Positions 15,545-26,179 of a DNA stretch of 64,000 bases are shown here, piece by piece; position 1 is the first letter of the stretch; the number at the start of each line of letters is the position of its first letter. This DNA comes from Sycobia sp. Sy_11 (lineage: Eukaryota > Arthropoda > Insecta > Hymenoptera > Epichrysomallidae). Where the stretch lies: NCBI GenBank assembly GCA_018907035.1, contig JACCIC010000001.1, forward strand, positions 4,632,001-4,696,000, read 5' to 3'. The position numbers and the translations under genes are program-made. The notes beneath the pieces were generated by a model, which did no database searches, was not told the origin of the DNA, and saw only the letters and a list, made by a program, of their open reading frames with translations.

Positions 15545-16900
15545 CATCGAATAAAATATTATATGTGTTCAGCAGAGGTGTTTAACATTAAAATTTACAA
15601 TAATTAGTGTATAAAAAATATATTAATAATTATTAATTGTTATTGTAAATCGTAATACGTAATAGTCATATAGAAAATAATTTATGAATGCTAATAAATG
15701 GTATGCGTTACCTAAATACGTAAATATATTTTTTTATTTTAAATAAATAAATATTAAAGAGTCAAAAAATTATTGACTTAATCGAGGAAACAAAATTAGA
15801 ATAATTTATTATTGGCTTCATTTCTAGATTTTCTGACTAGAATCAGTCTAGTTTCTAGCTTGGTATACCTACCAAAATCTAAGCTCGTTGCCTATTAAAA
15901 ATGCTATTAAAAGTGGGACAATTCGGAACTAGGATCAGGCTAGATTTCCCTTCTGGGTTCGAACATTTGATAAGGAAAACTCACCCGATACTAGTTAGAT
16001 TCGAGAATAAATTTCTACACGGGAACAGGCTGCATTTTTAAAATTCACATTAATCGCGACTGAAGTTTCCGCTGCAATTACGCGTGTTCTGAGAATGTGC
16101 AGATTTATTTTCAGGAAGTCAGCATAAATAATTATATAATACAACATTTGAACTTCATCGTTGATATCAATTCGAATTAATGATTAATCTGTTTTTTAAC
16201 ATATTGTCCGGAAATTTCAGATAGAATTCGAATAAAATTGAATAACATCGAGGTAACGATTAGGGCTGAGGTTGAATTTATCGATATTTACGAATTTATG
16301 CAATGAAATATACACGATTAAATATACGCATGAATAAACGCATGAAATATTTACTTGTTATCAATAGCCTTTCTAGTTTAAAAGCCGTAATATATTCGCC
16401 ATATCATTAATGCGCATATTGTTAATACTTATAAAAATATCAAATAAATCAAGTATACAATAAATGCATCTATGTAATATATACAAGTAATATTTATTTT
16501 ATATCCTTAATGTTTTACTTTCTATATAATATTATTTTAGATCGAACTTTAATTAATTCTATGAACTGAATCCGAACCTTGGCAAACTAACGAGTCAATT
16601 TCATTTAGAAGATAGTATATTTACGTGTAGATTTAATACCCCCCTTGGGGTGTACTTTTCATAAAACTGAAGACATTGGCATGAGATATAATATCTTGAC
16701 GAAATCAAATTCTACGATTGCACACGTTTTACTTTTATTGGTAAGATTTTTTTTTCAGCTCTGGCAAAGCCTTCGGACAAAACCGAAGTTAATGATAGAA
16801 AAAAATATCATCCTGTCGATACGAGTTAAAAAGCAATTCATAAAAATAATCTCGCTAATACTTCTCGACTCCGGCACGTCAATTAAATTACGCAGGATTT
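15545..16900. other. AT-rich non-coding stretch
   Basis: The stretch contains scattered remnants of the 110-bp minisatellite motif at about 15830-16030. I see no gene. Confidence 0.5.
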
Positions 16901-17480
16901 TTCTGAACCGAGAATTACCGAAGTCGAGACTCGCCAAGTAACAACTCTCCAGCTGTAGGAGCCGCCAGCTTCAACAGCCTTCACGGGACCGAAGAGCGAA
17001 ACGGGCAGAGGAAACTGATTTATGAATATATCCGCGAACGAGGAGCTAATGCCACCGGTGATTTTATCTCGGCGCGATTGGTGATCGATTGGCCGGGCGA
17101 CGTTATTATCGTCGAGTGCTTTCCAGGCACTGATTCTTGACCCCCCCCCCCTCCACCCTTCTCCATCTCTCCTCAGCGATTACTTATTTCGCGAAACCGA
17201 CGAGAACGGGGAGAGACGAATTTACTCTCCCGGCAAAGATTAGCGTGGCGGCGTTCGGGTCTGCTTTTCGTATAAATAAACTCGGTGGCGCTCGAATATG
17301 TTTTGAATTTTCCTTCAGTCTCGGTATATGCGCGCGATTTGGATCAGAGGCACTTTTTAATCCTTTTGTTTTTTGTTTTGAAAAAGATGCCTGGCTCTCA
17401 TTGTTCGCTCGCGCGGTCATTCGTATATTTTTATTCCGCGTATATTTCAGCTTTTGCCGAACAAAGAATAAATCCAATAT
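16900..17480. promoter_or_regulatory. GC-rich island, candidate regulatory DNA
   Basis: GC content is far above the flanks. It includes ATCGAT and GATTGG palindromic or CCAAT-type words and a C homopolymer at about 17140-17149. One plus-strand frame (about 16903-17135, no ATG) is open for roughly 77 codons, but no domain is recognisable. Several 90-130 codon frames on both strands overlap each other, which suggests composition rather than coding. I favour regulatory sequence; an unrecognised exon is the alternative. Confidence 0.3.
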
Positions 17481-17529
17481 AAACCCATCCTTTCTCGCTT
17501 CGAATGATAAAATCGATTTATTTCATTGA

Positions 17530-18420
17530 TATGGCTTTATACCGGGTGGCGATACCGCGAATTTCGAAATGGTCTTCCTGCATTCCAAGATTTTTTTTAT
17601 CGCACATCGACAGCGAATGAAAGCGAAGCCCTAGACGTGAACAATTCAAATTATCAATCTTGGAGAAAATGGTCACAACGAGTATGTGAACTTATTCTTC
17701 AGATATATAAGTATTCGTCCACATTTCAACTATCAACGATAGTCCTTATCATTGCTACGATACTTATACGAATATTCGTGTTACAAAATAAAATTGTTTA
17801 AAAAGTAATGTTGTAAATCACGCAGTTAAAATTATTACTAGAGTTTCACTAAAACATGATACAGAAGATAAAAAAAATAATCAAACGATATTTTTAAAAA
17901 CAATAATAAATTGACAAAAATTGCGATTGAAAAAAGTGAAACAAACAATAATTTAAGCAGCTAGTAAACTGTTTATCTAAATCTGAAGTTAAAATCGGAC
18001 TATTTTCTATTAATAATACCAATACTAATTAAAATACGTAATATTAATTTCATTTGTAATATTGACAATGGTTGAAAATTTCCTATTTACTTTACGTATT
18101 TATAGAGTTCAATTAAATTGAAATTGCGTTTATTAAATGTAAATCGTTATTTGTGAATTCAATATATTTATGAATGAAATTTATGTATATATTACGACTA
18201 TAGATATATGAGAATATTCTTTATTATGCAGATTTTCAATTTATATTTAATTTGCTTAACATTGAACACGATTCAATGTTGAGAACAAGCTTGTTCGACT
18301 GCATCGGAATTTCGAGAGACAAAAAATAAAAATCTATAAGGTATCGAAACAATTTTCGCCTAAATTACTTGTCCTTAAATTATGGAAAATTAAACGTATT
18401 TTATTTAAAACGCTCAAAGC
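17530..18420. other. AT-rich non-coding stretch
   Basis: No motif-bearing frame was found on either strand. Confidence 0.5.
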
Positions 18421-18439
18421 GCACGTCTAACTTAGTCCT

Positions 18440-18860
18440 GCCAAAATTTTTCCTATTCAAATACTTTCCTTCCCGCGGAGGACGTGCCTCTCTCCAAGAG
18501 CGCGGCAATAAATTTCTCAATCACGCTCTGCTGGAGATACTTCAAAAACTCCCCGATACTCCAGCCTGCGCGCGCGGTCCGCGCTTGTATTTGACGACGA
18601 ACCGGCAAACTAACCTGAAATCGAACGCTATTTTATTCCAATCCTTTTCCTGCCCTTCCCGCCTCGATCAAATCGAACTCCGAACTGAGAAAAAGATAAA
18701 AGAAAAAAAAGCAAAAGATAGAAAGGCAAAAGAAGAAAGAAACAAAAAGTCAGAGAAGTTAGACGTGCACTTTGGTGGTCCGCAAATCTAGTTGAAGGCG
18801 GGTCATTTGGAACATGCGAGCTCGCTCCTCATGGATCAACTTACTTAGAAAGGGGGGAGG
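18440..18860. other. GC-richer island, no recognised gene
   Basis: A plus-strand open frame of 140 codons (18369-18791) crosses this patch. Its start lies in AT-rich DNA and its C-terminal third is a Lys/Glu run produced by an A-rich purine tract. No signal peptide, domain or splice site pattern supports it. I treat it as non-coding. Confidence 0.35.
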
Positions 18861-18869
18861 GTGTTCTAA

Positions 18870-21740
18870 AAAAAAGGACGAAAGAAACTTACATGATTAT
18901 TCAGGAGAACGGTCGCTTAACAGTTGAGATAATCATTTGATGGATTGTGAATAATATTAAATATCTATCGTTAAATTTTACAGATGCTTATCTTAAATTT
19001 ATAAATTGTAACATAATTTGTAACATAATTAAATAAGGGCGTCTGAAATTTCGTGTAATTTATGAAATTTTCATGTACACATACGTGTGTATCGTATTTT
19101 TGCGGGTATCGGTTTGTTTACCATCATGAACGCCAGGCTTTGTTAGGGAACTGTCTGCTCGATGGTCTGAGTTAGATTAGCATAGTATTGAATTTTTGAG
19201 AGATACTTTGGAAATAATTGTTATCGAATTAGTCGATGATGGACTATAAGCTCGACATTTAGTCTTTCCTGAATGCAAGGATCGTTTAGTAATATATCTT
19301 CAATTCAAATCAATATATTTTCAATTCAATGTCATTTAAAAAATTTCAATAGCCATGCACTTGAAATTATAAATATACATTTATTTAATTTCCTATATAG
19401 ATATTTATATTAAATTTATGTTATAATTGTCATAAATTTACAGATCCTGAAACGAATTTAATATAAATATGCTTTACGTTGAATGAAATTAATGCAATTT
19501 CCATATACATGGAGTTTCAATCAGTATGCATATGCGTGCATCAAATTCCATATGCACGTAGCTTAAATTTTGAATTGCATTTATAATAGATTCATAAATA
19601 ATGAAATAAATTTCATAAAAATATGCGTCTCAAACTGAATAATATGTACGAAATTTCTATATCTATATACATGAATTTACTATACTTAAAGTTACATTCC
19701 TTACATATTAGGCTTTTCTATAATATGGTAGAAATGCATTCTATTTGTAAGGTATAAACAAGGAATTTTCAAATGAAGATACATACTAACAGGGCACCTT
19801 TGTTCGGTAGTCAATAGGAAAACATGTAGTGTTTTTTACGGTGATTCCGGCCGATTTATAGTTACATTTTTTCAAGCTATTTTTTCGGTAGTTAAGGCCT
19901 ATAATAGTTAGTTTCGTATCAATGTATTTTTGGTTATGACGAAACTTTATCTTAAAACAAGGTTAAGCGAGGTATAACATATAACCTAGCTAAAAATTTT
20001 ATATCGTTATTATGCTTTCTTATATATATTCATTGACTTTAGTCGTTATTTTAATTACTTAAGTATAAATGTTTATCAAGTTCATTTTGAAAATTTTGAA
20101 GTAACTTATAAGTATGCTGGTTCTATAGACCTTATACGTCTAAATACATATACAACGCATTGACAATAGCTTACACATTCGTATACAATATATGTTATGC
20201 TTATGTGAATCCCTAATCGGACTTATATACTAACCAACATAATGTTTTACGGGAATGGCAAACCATCAGACATGCAGTATGAACACTCTGCATAAATTCA
20301 AGTTACGAATTATAGTTATGAATGAACTGAATAGGATTTTTAATTAAAAAAATTAATTTTATTTTATAAAATTTCAAAAATTTCAAATGATATTATTTAT
20401 TTTATAAATAAATAGAATAGAATTGCTAATTAATAAGCAATAATTGGAGCCGGTATAAGACATCAAAGAATAGAATTTTTTAATTAATTGCTTCATACGA
20501 AATTCTAGATATTAAATAATAAATGTAAAATAATTCCAAAACTAATTTATTACGTGTCATTTTTAAGATGACAAACTCGAACGAAAAGCAGACTTTATTA
20601 TTACTTTGTAATTTTTTTAAATTATTAGTTTCCGTATCTTATGATTTTCTTTTATTAAATCAACAACAATGTTATAATGTTATAATATTATATAAATATT
20701 AATTGTTAAATAAATTGTTTATTTACTAACCAGAAACAAGGTTCAAAACAACCTAGTTTCTACCTAGTTTTTAACTAATTTTTAAACTTAGTTTCTACCT
20801 TTTTCTTCATTTTATTGACAACGTTCACATTTTGCATTCTAAGATTTACCTTGTTTCTAGCCACAATGATTCATTCTATTTTTACTACCTAGTAACTACT
20901 TTCCACCCTATTAAAAATTGTTAGATTTCTACCAGGGTAATAAATATCTATGAAAATTATAAAGTAAATTTCAAATGCCTCTTATACATCATGAAAAATA
21001 TAACATGCATAGTCTAGAAGCTGTATGAAATTTATTACTGTTTCTTTAAACCGTTAATGCCAATCATATATCCGAATCAACTAAAGTAGAGAGTTCTTTT
21101 TAGCACGCCAAGCAGTATAGATAAAAGTGTGATCAGGCGCAGAGCAAGAAAACGAGGTTGATGATCCATGCGAACAAATTTCTCTCTCCCACTCCCTTTA
21201 TTGTCCCACATATACTAAGTTTGAAGTCAGTATGTGTGTATTTAAGGAATGATTGATTTCAATCCGTGAAGGAGCGCATTTCTAATTAATTGACTTATAA
21301 ATAGACATGTAATTGTTTATGCTTATATTATGTTTTTATTATTCCTATGTTCTCCTGTCTAAGCCTAGCTGGAAGTTTTTTGTAGGCTTCAATTTAAGGG
21401 AAGACTGGCTTGAATTTTTGAGTTAATGAATGAATGTACTTTTTCTCCATTGATTGGTTAAAGATTATATATTAACATTTCATGCACTTTTATGCGTTCT
21501 GATGAAATGGTGTTTTCGATACATTTTATTTCTGTGATATTGATAAGACTAACTTACTGAGATATATTATAGTATTTATAGTGGTTAAAGTAATTTGATG
21601 TTTTTGACCAAATATTTAACGATGAGAGCTCCGTTTAAATAATAGTTATGTATTAAATTATGTATTATATCCCATTGTTGCATCGCAATAAAAAAATAAA
21701 GGTATATCTATGATTCTTCCTGAAATACCTAGAAGCACAT
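18870..21740. other. AT-rich non-coding stretch
   Basis: No gene is supported. A CTAGTTTCTACC-like word recurs loosely at about 20750-20940. Confidence 0.5.
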
Positions 21741-21749
21741 AATATATAT

Positions 21750-22700
21750 TTATATACACAGTTTTACCTCGCGCAAGACCGGTAGACAGAGCAGCTCGGG
21801 GAGGACCGCACACTAGTACCTCGGCACGTCCTTTCCGCAGCTGGCGCGCGGTGCCGTGGCCGCATGGCGCGCGCACGTCAACGTCGCACATGCGTCCGTA
21901 TATGTATATATAAATGTATGTTAAAAGCTTGGCGCCCACGGTTCTGTGTATACACACAGACAACAGATGATATATGCAACAGGCGGGTTTCAGGACTGCT
22001 GTAATGATTCTTAAAACGGGGAGTTACCGGGTCACGGGTACCTCCGATGCACTGTGCGCTCAACCCACTCTCACGGGAATGACAGAACGTGGAACGGAAT
22101 CCCTCGGAAATTCAGCGAACAGAGTCATCCGCTCCTGTGTATATAGTACGGCACGGCACGGTATATATATATGTGCGTGCGTGTGCGTGCGTGTGTGTGT
22201 GTGTAATTATGTATGTATGTATCAGTACTCGATGCGCGGTATACCGTGACAGAGCACGCGCGCGCGAGCGCTCGCGTGCCTCACCGGTTGCTGGAGCGGG
22301 AACCGCCGCGAGACGCGGGAGAGCAGCGAGTATACTGGCGGAGCGTCGCGACGGCAGATCCGCAGACCGACCGGGGGCGGGGCGGGAGGCCGCGACGCCG
22401 GCCGCCGTTGTTGGGGCGTCTCGCGAACAGTGGCCGCGGCGGCGGCGACGACGACGATCACGGCGCTTGCGCGATGCTCCGGAGTTGCGCTGTGTACTAC
22501 GCTTCTATGTATACGTAGCTTCTCCACCCCGTCGGTCGTCCTCTTGCGCTAGTGCGGTTTTCACGCTCCTGTCTTTATTATTATTTTTTCTCTTTCATCC
22601 TACCACGCGGCTCCGATGAGAGGCTACGGGCGACCCTTGACGGGGTGCGATTACATCCAAAATGATGGAAAGATCGGGTACCGGAGGGACGATTGTCGCT
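21750..22700. promoter_or_regulatory. CpG-island promoter-like region with GC boxes
   Basis: This is the most CpG-rich segment of the window. It includes a GGGGGCGGGGCGGG run (22373-22386) that matches tandem GC-box (Sp1-type) sites, and CGG/CGA trinucleotide runs. A short TA/TG dinucleotide stretch sits in its middle (about 22160-22205). Frames of 90-176 codons exist on both strands but are Arg/Ala/Pro-rich low complexity and lack domains. I infer a promoter and 5' UTR of a gene whose coding exons lie elsewhere; the direction is unclear. Confidence 0.4.
22373..22386 (+). promoter_or_regulatory. Tandem GC boxes
   Basis: Overlapping GGGGCGGGG and GGGCGGG words inside the CpG-rich block, consistent with Sp/KLF zinc-finger binding sites. 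Function is inferred from sequence only. Confidence 0.4.
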
Positions 22701-23164
22701 GGCTTTGAGTGTCGGCATGTGGAAGCATTATTATTTTTTCCGAATTAACTGGCCGGAAGTAGAAAGCTATATAAGTGAACAAGTTTGAGCTGATGGAGGA
22801 GAAAAAAGTAAAATCTTACACCGCGATATTAATAAGTTTGAACAATATTAGACGTTTGAAAATCGGAATCAATATATAAAAGTAAAACATACTAAAAATA
22901 AAATATACTACATAAAACTAAATATCTACAAAACGTTTTTACCTTATATTCATAAAAAATTTATCATTATTTTAACATAGCTTGTATAAAGGGTAAAAAT
23001 AATGAACGGTAAAAAGTTCATTATATTCGTGACTATTATTGATAAGAGAAATGATCGAAACGGCAGTACTTTAAATAGGCAATAAGTCTGGCATATGACA
23101 CTATAAATGATATATAGTTTATAATAATATTATAAACTATTATAAAATAATATTATATACTATA

Positions 23165-23167
<3 letters not shown>

Positions 23168-23207
<40 letters not shown>
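23168..23207. repeat. (TA)n microsatellite
   Basis: About 40 bp of alternating TA directly before the inverted hammerhead modules. Confidence 0.9.
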
Positions 23208-23211
<4 letters not shown>

Positions 23212-23220
23212 TGCAGTTTA

Positions 23221-23259
23221 GTTGTTTAAGATGAACCACAGTGGTTCGAAACGTTGAAC
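23221..23259 (+). ncRNA. Decayed hammerhead ribozyme motif
   Basis: Plus-strand counterpart of the motif at 23624-23662. It keeps a strong helix II (GAACCA, loop CAG, TGGTTC), then CGAAAC and GTT. The 5' core aligned to CUGANGA reads TTTAAGA, so core bases C3 and G5 are substituted. Catalysis is therefore not expected. The downstream stretch (GGTGGTAGGGGCAG ... GGACAGTC) matches the module after the other copy. Confidence 0.6.
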
Positions 23260-23623
23260 ATGAAGGGTAAATTCAAATTTAAGGTGGTAGGGGCAGTCGT
23301 ATTGTCCAACACAGAATATAAATTATTTTATTTTTAATTTTTAGTTGTTAATTTTTATTTTATTTTCAGAAGTATTTCTATTTCAGATTCTACGGGGGTA
23401 ACTATACATAAGGACAGTCAGACTGTCCGTGTTTATTATCACCTCGAAGAATCTGAAATAAAACTTATTACTAAATTTAATTAGATTAAAAATTACAACT
23501 AATAAATTAAAATAATAATAAAGTAATATAAAATAAAAATAAAGATAATAAAAATAATAAACTATATTCTATGTTAGCAAAGGACAATCTGTCTGCCCCC
23601 ACCACCTTATTTTCTTCTTCGGT

Positions 23624-23662
23624 GCTCGACGTTTCGAAACGCTACGGTTCATCCTCAGGAAC
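23624..23662 (-). ncRNA. Hammerhead ribozyme motif (PLE-associated)
   Basis: Read on the minus strand, the order is GUUC, the core CUGAGGA (C3 U4 G5 A6 N7 G8 A9), helix II built from GAACC and GUUUC (one mismatch), then GAAAC, GUC and GAGC. Helix III is the minimal two-pair AC/GU directly before the cleavage site C17. Helix I pairs GUUC with GAGC (one G-U). All conserved core bases are present. Minimal helix III hammerheads are known in Penelope-like retroelements, where activity is thought to need a dimer. It lies about 110 bp downstream of the PLE coding end, on the same strand. Confidence 0.65.
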
Positions 23663-24309
23663 TAAACTAAAATGAAAAACCCAGCATGCTACTTTATATT
23701 CACTGTCCCCACTCTAAGTGTATTGGTATAAGATTAACAGGACCCCCCTCCAGCTTTCTGACTTAAATATATATTTTATATTAATAAAGAATGATAAGTG
23801 TTTTCTAATCTACTTGACTCTAAAATTAAATTTACATTATTGCAATGCTTCAAAATATGAATATTTTCAAGAATTTCTGTTTTATATTTATTTTTAATAC
23901 CCTTTTCCAAAACATTCACATTTTCCAAATCAAAAGACAGTAACAAATGCAAACTATATTCTTTTAGCCCGGATGTACTATTCATGCTTCGTAAACTATA
24001 CTGATGCTCATATCTTTTTTTGTTTTAGGCATCCTCCTGTTTTTCAAATGTAATATTTGTGAAAATCTTTGCAATTTATTTTGTATACCACTCCTGTTTT
24101 CAAACATTTATCATCCTTATCTTTATAACTAGTTAATAGTTTTCTTATATTATTAATAAGTTATATTATTAACAACTTCAATATTATGTTTTTTGAAAGT
24201 ATTTCTAATTCTTTCCGACAACCCCTTTACATATGGTTATACTATGTTTTTATTATTATTCCCCCTGTTTTCCATGTTATGTTCTCTACTATTATTATAA
24301 ATTTAATCT

Positions 24310-24310
24310 A

Positions 24311-24371
<61 letters not shown>
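24310..24371. repeat. (CT)n microsatellite inside PLE
   Basis: About 60 bp of CT dinucleotides sits between the YPLDLI block and the GLSERI block of the decayed Penelope-like element. Confidence 0.95.
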
Positions 24372-24375
<4 letters not shown>

Positions 24376-24643
24376 CATTTTGTCTATAAGGTCTAATGGA
24401 TAATCATTATTAATGAATATCTCTTTAACTAATTTTACTCCTTTATAGTACCTTTATAGTACCTTTATCTTGTTTCTGAATCGGTGGTGTGCGTTAAAAT
24501 TTAATAACCTACCTGACCATATAGGTTTTCTATACCAATTTAATTTTACACTCCTATTACCAACTCTTATTACCACTCCTATTACCAACATTAACATAGA
24601 AAAAACACAATTCATTATTTAATTCTATCACTGCATATATTTA

Positions 24644-25768
24644 CAGTCAGTCAAGCAAAAGCGTGGCCGACTTTACTGACTTTTGAAAGAGAATCAGGTA
24701 AACGCCATGAGTGTGAAGTGCGCTTCGCGCTATGAGGCTGTGTTCTTTTGTATCCACCCGAAAGATCTCAAAATGTCGCAATCAGCGGCTGCTAAATATA
24801 TGAGAAAGTCGTAGGCATTTGTACGGCAGTGAGTACAGCGATATAAAGTGGATAAAAATGTCGATGATTTACTAGATCGTGGCTCGATAGGTAAAGTGGA
24901 CAAAAAGATGAAGAAAGAATAGTGAATCTGTTTTCGCGGAATTCTGCTTTAGCACTGCGGCAAGGACAAGCAAAATTAATGGCGAAACTTTTAAATATAT
25001 CCTTCGAAACTACCCCAACCCATCTTCGTACTCATGGACTAAATTGGCGCAATAAAATGAAGAAGCCTCTGTTGACTGAAAAACATGTGACAAAGCGACT
25101 CGCTTGAGCGCATGAGAATATTGATAGAAATTTTGAAAATGTCATATTTACTGATGAATGTTGTATATGGGCATGTTGTATCCTCACGCGAGCCTGGTCA
25201 ACTTTTATCAATAGGCTTGTTCAGCGGACCGTAATACCGTTGAATTAAGGTGCATCTTTGGGGCTGCTTCTCAAAGCAGGGATTCGGCACTTGGCACCTC
25301 TTTATTGATAACCTAAATACCGAGAAAATGATAAAAATCTATAAAAAGGCTTTACTGCCATCTGCCAAACGATGGTTCATCAAAAAAAATGAAGATTGGA
25401 CTCTGCAGAAGGACAACGATCCTAAACACCGCAGCAAACCCTATTGAAAATAATAAACAGAAGCTTCGTGGAAGACAAAAGCTTCGTTAGATAGAAAACA
25501 AGACGCACACGCGCACTTTGAAGCAGTTGTCTTACCAACTCCGTCGGATCTGGAGATCGTTGCCACTAGAATACGCCGTCAAGTTAGCAGAAAGCATACC
25601 TCGGATATGCCCGGCAATTATCGACGCCGGTGGTGACTGGACTCATTATTGACCGAATTCCATCATCATTTGTAATTTGCACAATTATGTACAATGTATA
25701 AATATGAAAGTTTCATCAAATAAATTTTTTTAAAAATTAACACGACCACGCTATTTCTTACTAGACTG
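24644..25768 (+). mobile_element. Tc1-like DNA transposon, copy 1, nested in PLE
   Basis: Terminal inverted repeats start CAGTCAGTCAAGCAAAAGCG and end with the reverse complement of CAGTCTAGTAAGAAATAGCG. TA dinucleotides flank both ends (24642-24643, 25769-25770), as expected for Tc1/mariner insertion. Decayed transposase runs from the ATG at 24707 to about 25640 and includes FTDE (first catalytic Asp) and LQKDNDPKHRS (second Asp). The segment carrying the third catalytic residue is deleted just after 25445. Relative to the 62457 copy, about 85 bp of 5' leader is missing. The PLE reading frame continues on both sides, so this insertion is younger than the PLE. Confidence 0.9.
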
Positions 25769-26179
25769 TAATTCTATCACGGATGGAATTAAAAACATGC
25801 AGCATGTGGTCCACACGCCTATCTGGTACAATTGTAAAGATGTCATCAACATATCTTTTGTATGTAATTGGTTCAAAATTTAACTGATTTAATGCAATAT
25901 TTTCGAATTTTTCCATTACCAAATTAGCAATGACCGGTGGTAAAGGTGATTCCATTGGACAACCATGTCATTGTTCATAAAAATTATTTTGATAAGAAAA
26001 AATTGTCTTATTAAACACTAAATTTATTGCTTTAATAAATTCATCTTTTGTTAGTTTCGTATATATACTAATTTCTGTCCATTTTTCTTCTATAATTTCT
26101 TTAAATAAATCTAATGGTATATTCGTAAACAAAGATACTACATCTAATGAATTAATTGAAACAAATTTTTCACATAAAA

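Larger units (their letters stand above)
23221..23662. repeat. Tail-to-tail inverted pair of hammerhead-containing modules
   Basis: Two related modules of about 210-250 bp run toward each other and share a central perfect palindrome (23412-23428: GGACAGTC, A, GACTGTCC). Each has, in order, a hammerhead-like motif, a GGTGGT-GGGGCAG block, an AT-rich spacer and TCAGATTCT-like sequence before the palindrome. A third single module occurs at 60371-60541. The pair lies next to the 3' end of the Penelope-like element, in keeping with the hammerhead-bearing terminal repeats known for that superfamily. Confidence 0.65.
23776..26170 (-). pseudogene. Penelope-like retroelement, RT and GIY-YIG remnant
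   Basis: Minus-strand remnants read in order from about 26170 downward. The first block is LDVVSLFTNIPLDL, then GCPMESPLPPVIANLVME and YKRYVDDIF (25761-25955), which are reverse-transcriptase motifs typical of Penelope-like elements. After the inserted Tc1 the frame resumes with WYRKPIWSGRLLNFNAHH, YVKGLSERI and NDYPLDLI. GVVYKINCKDFHKYYI (about 24043-24097) matches the start of a GIY-YIG endonuclease. The C-terminal part ends at 23776. Stops and frameshifts occur throughout, and a (CT)n run (24310-24371) has expanded inside the coding region. PLEs retrotranspose using TERT-related RT. This copy is dead. Confidence 0.85.

Noticed and set aside
22089..22619. 176-codon plus-strand frame
   Set aside because: Arg/Ala/Cys low complexity across a CpG island and a TG repeat, with competing frames on both strands.
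24620..25780. AATTCTATCAC on both sides of Tc1 copy 1 as a long target duplication
   Set aside because: Tc1 elements duplicate only TA. The PLE frame reads through using both words as separate sequence, so the similarity is coincidental.
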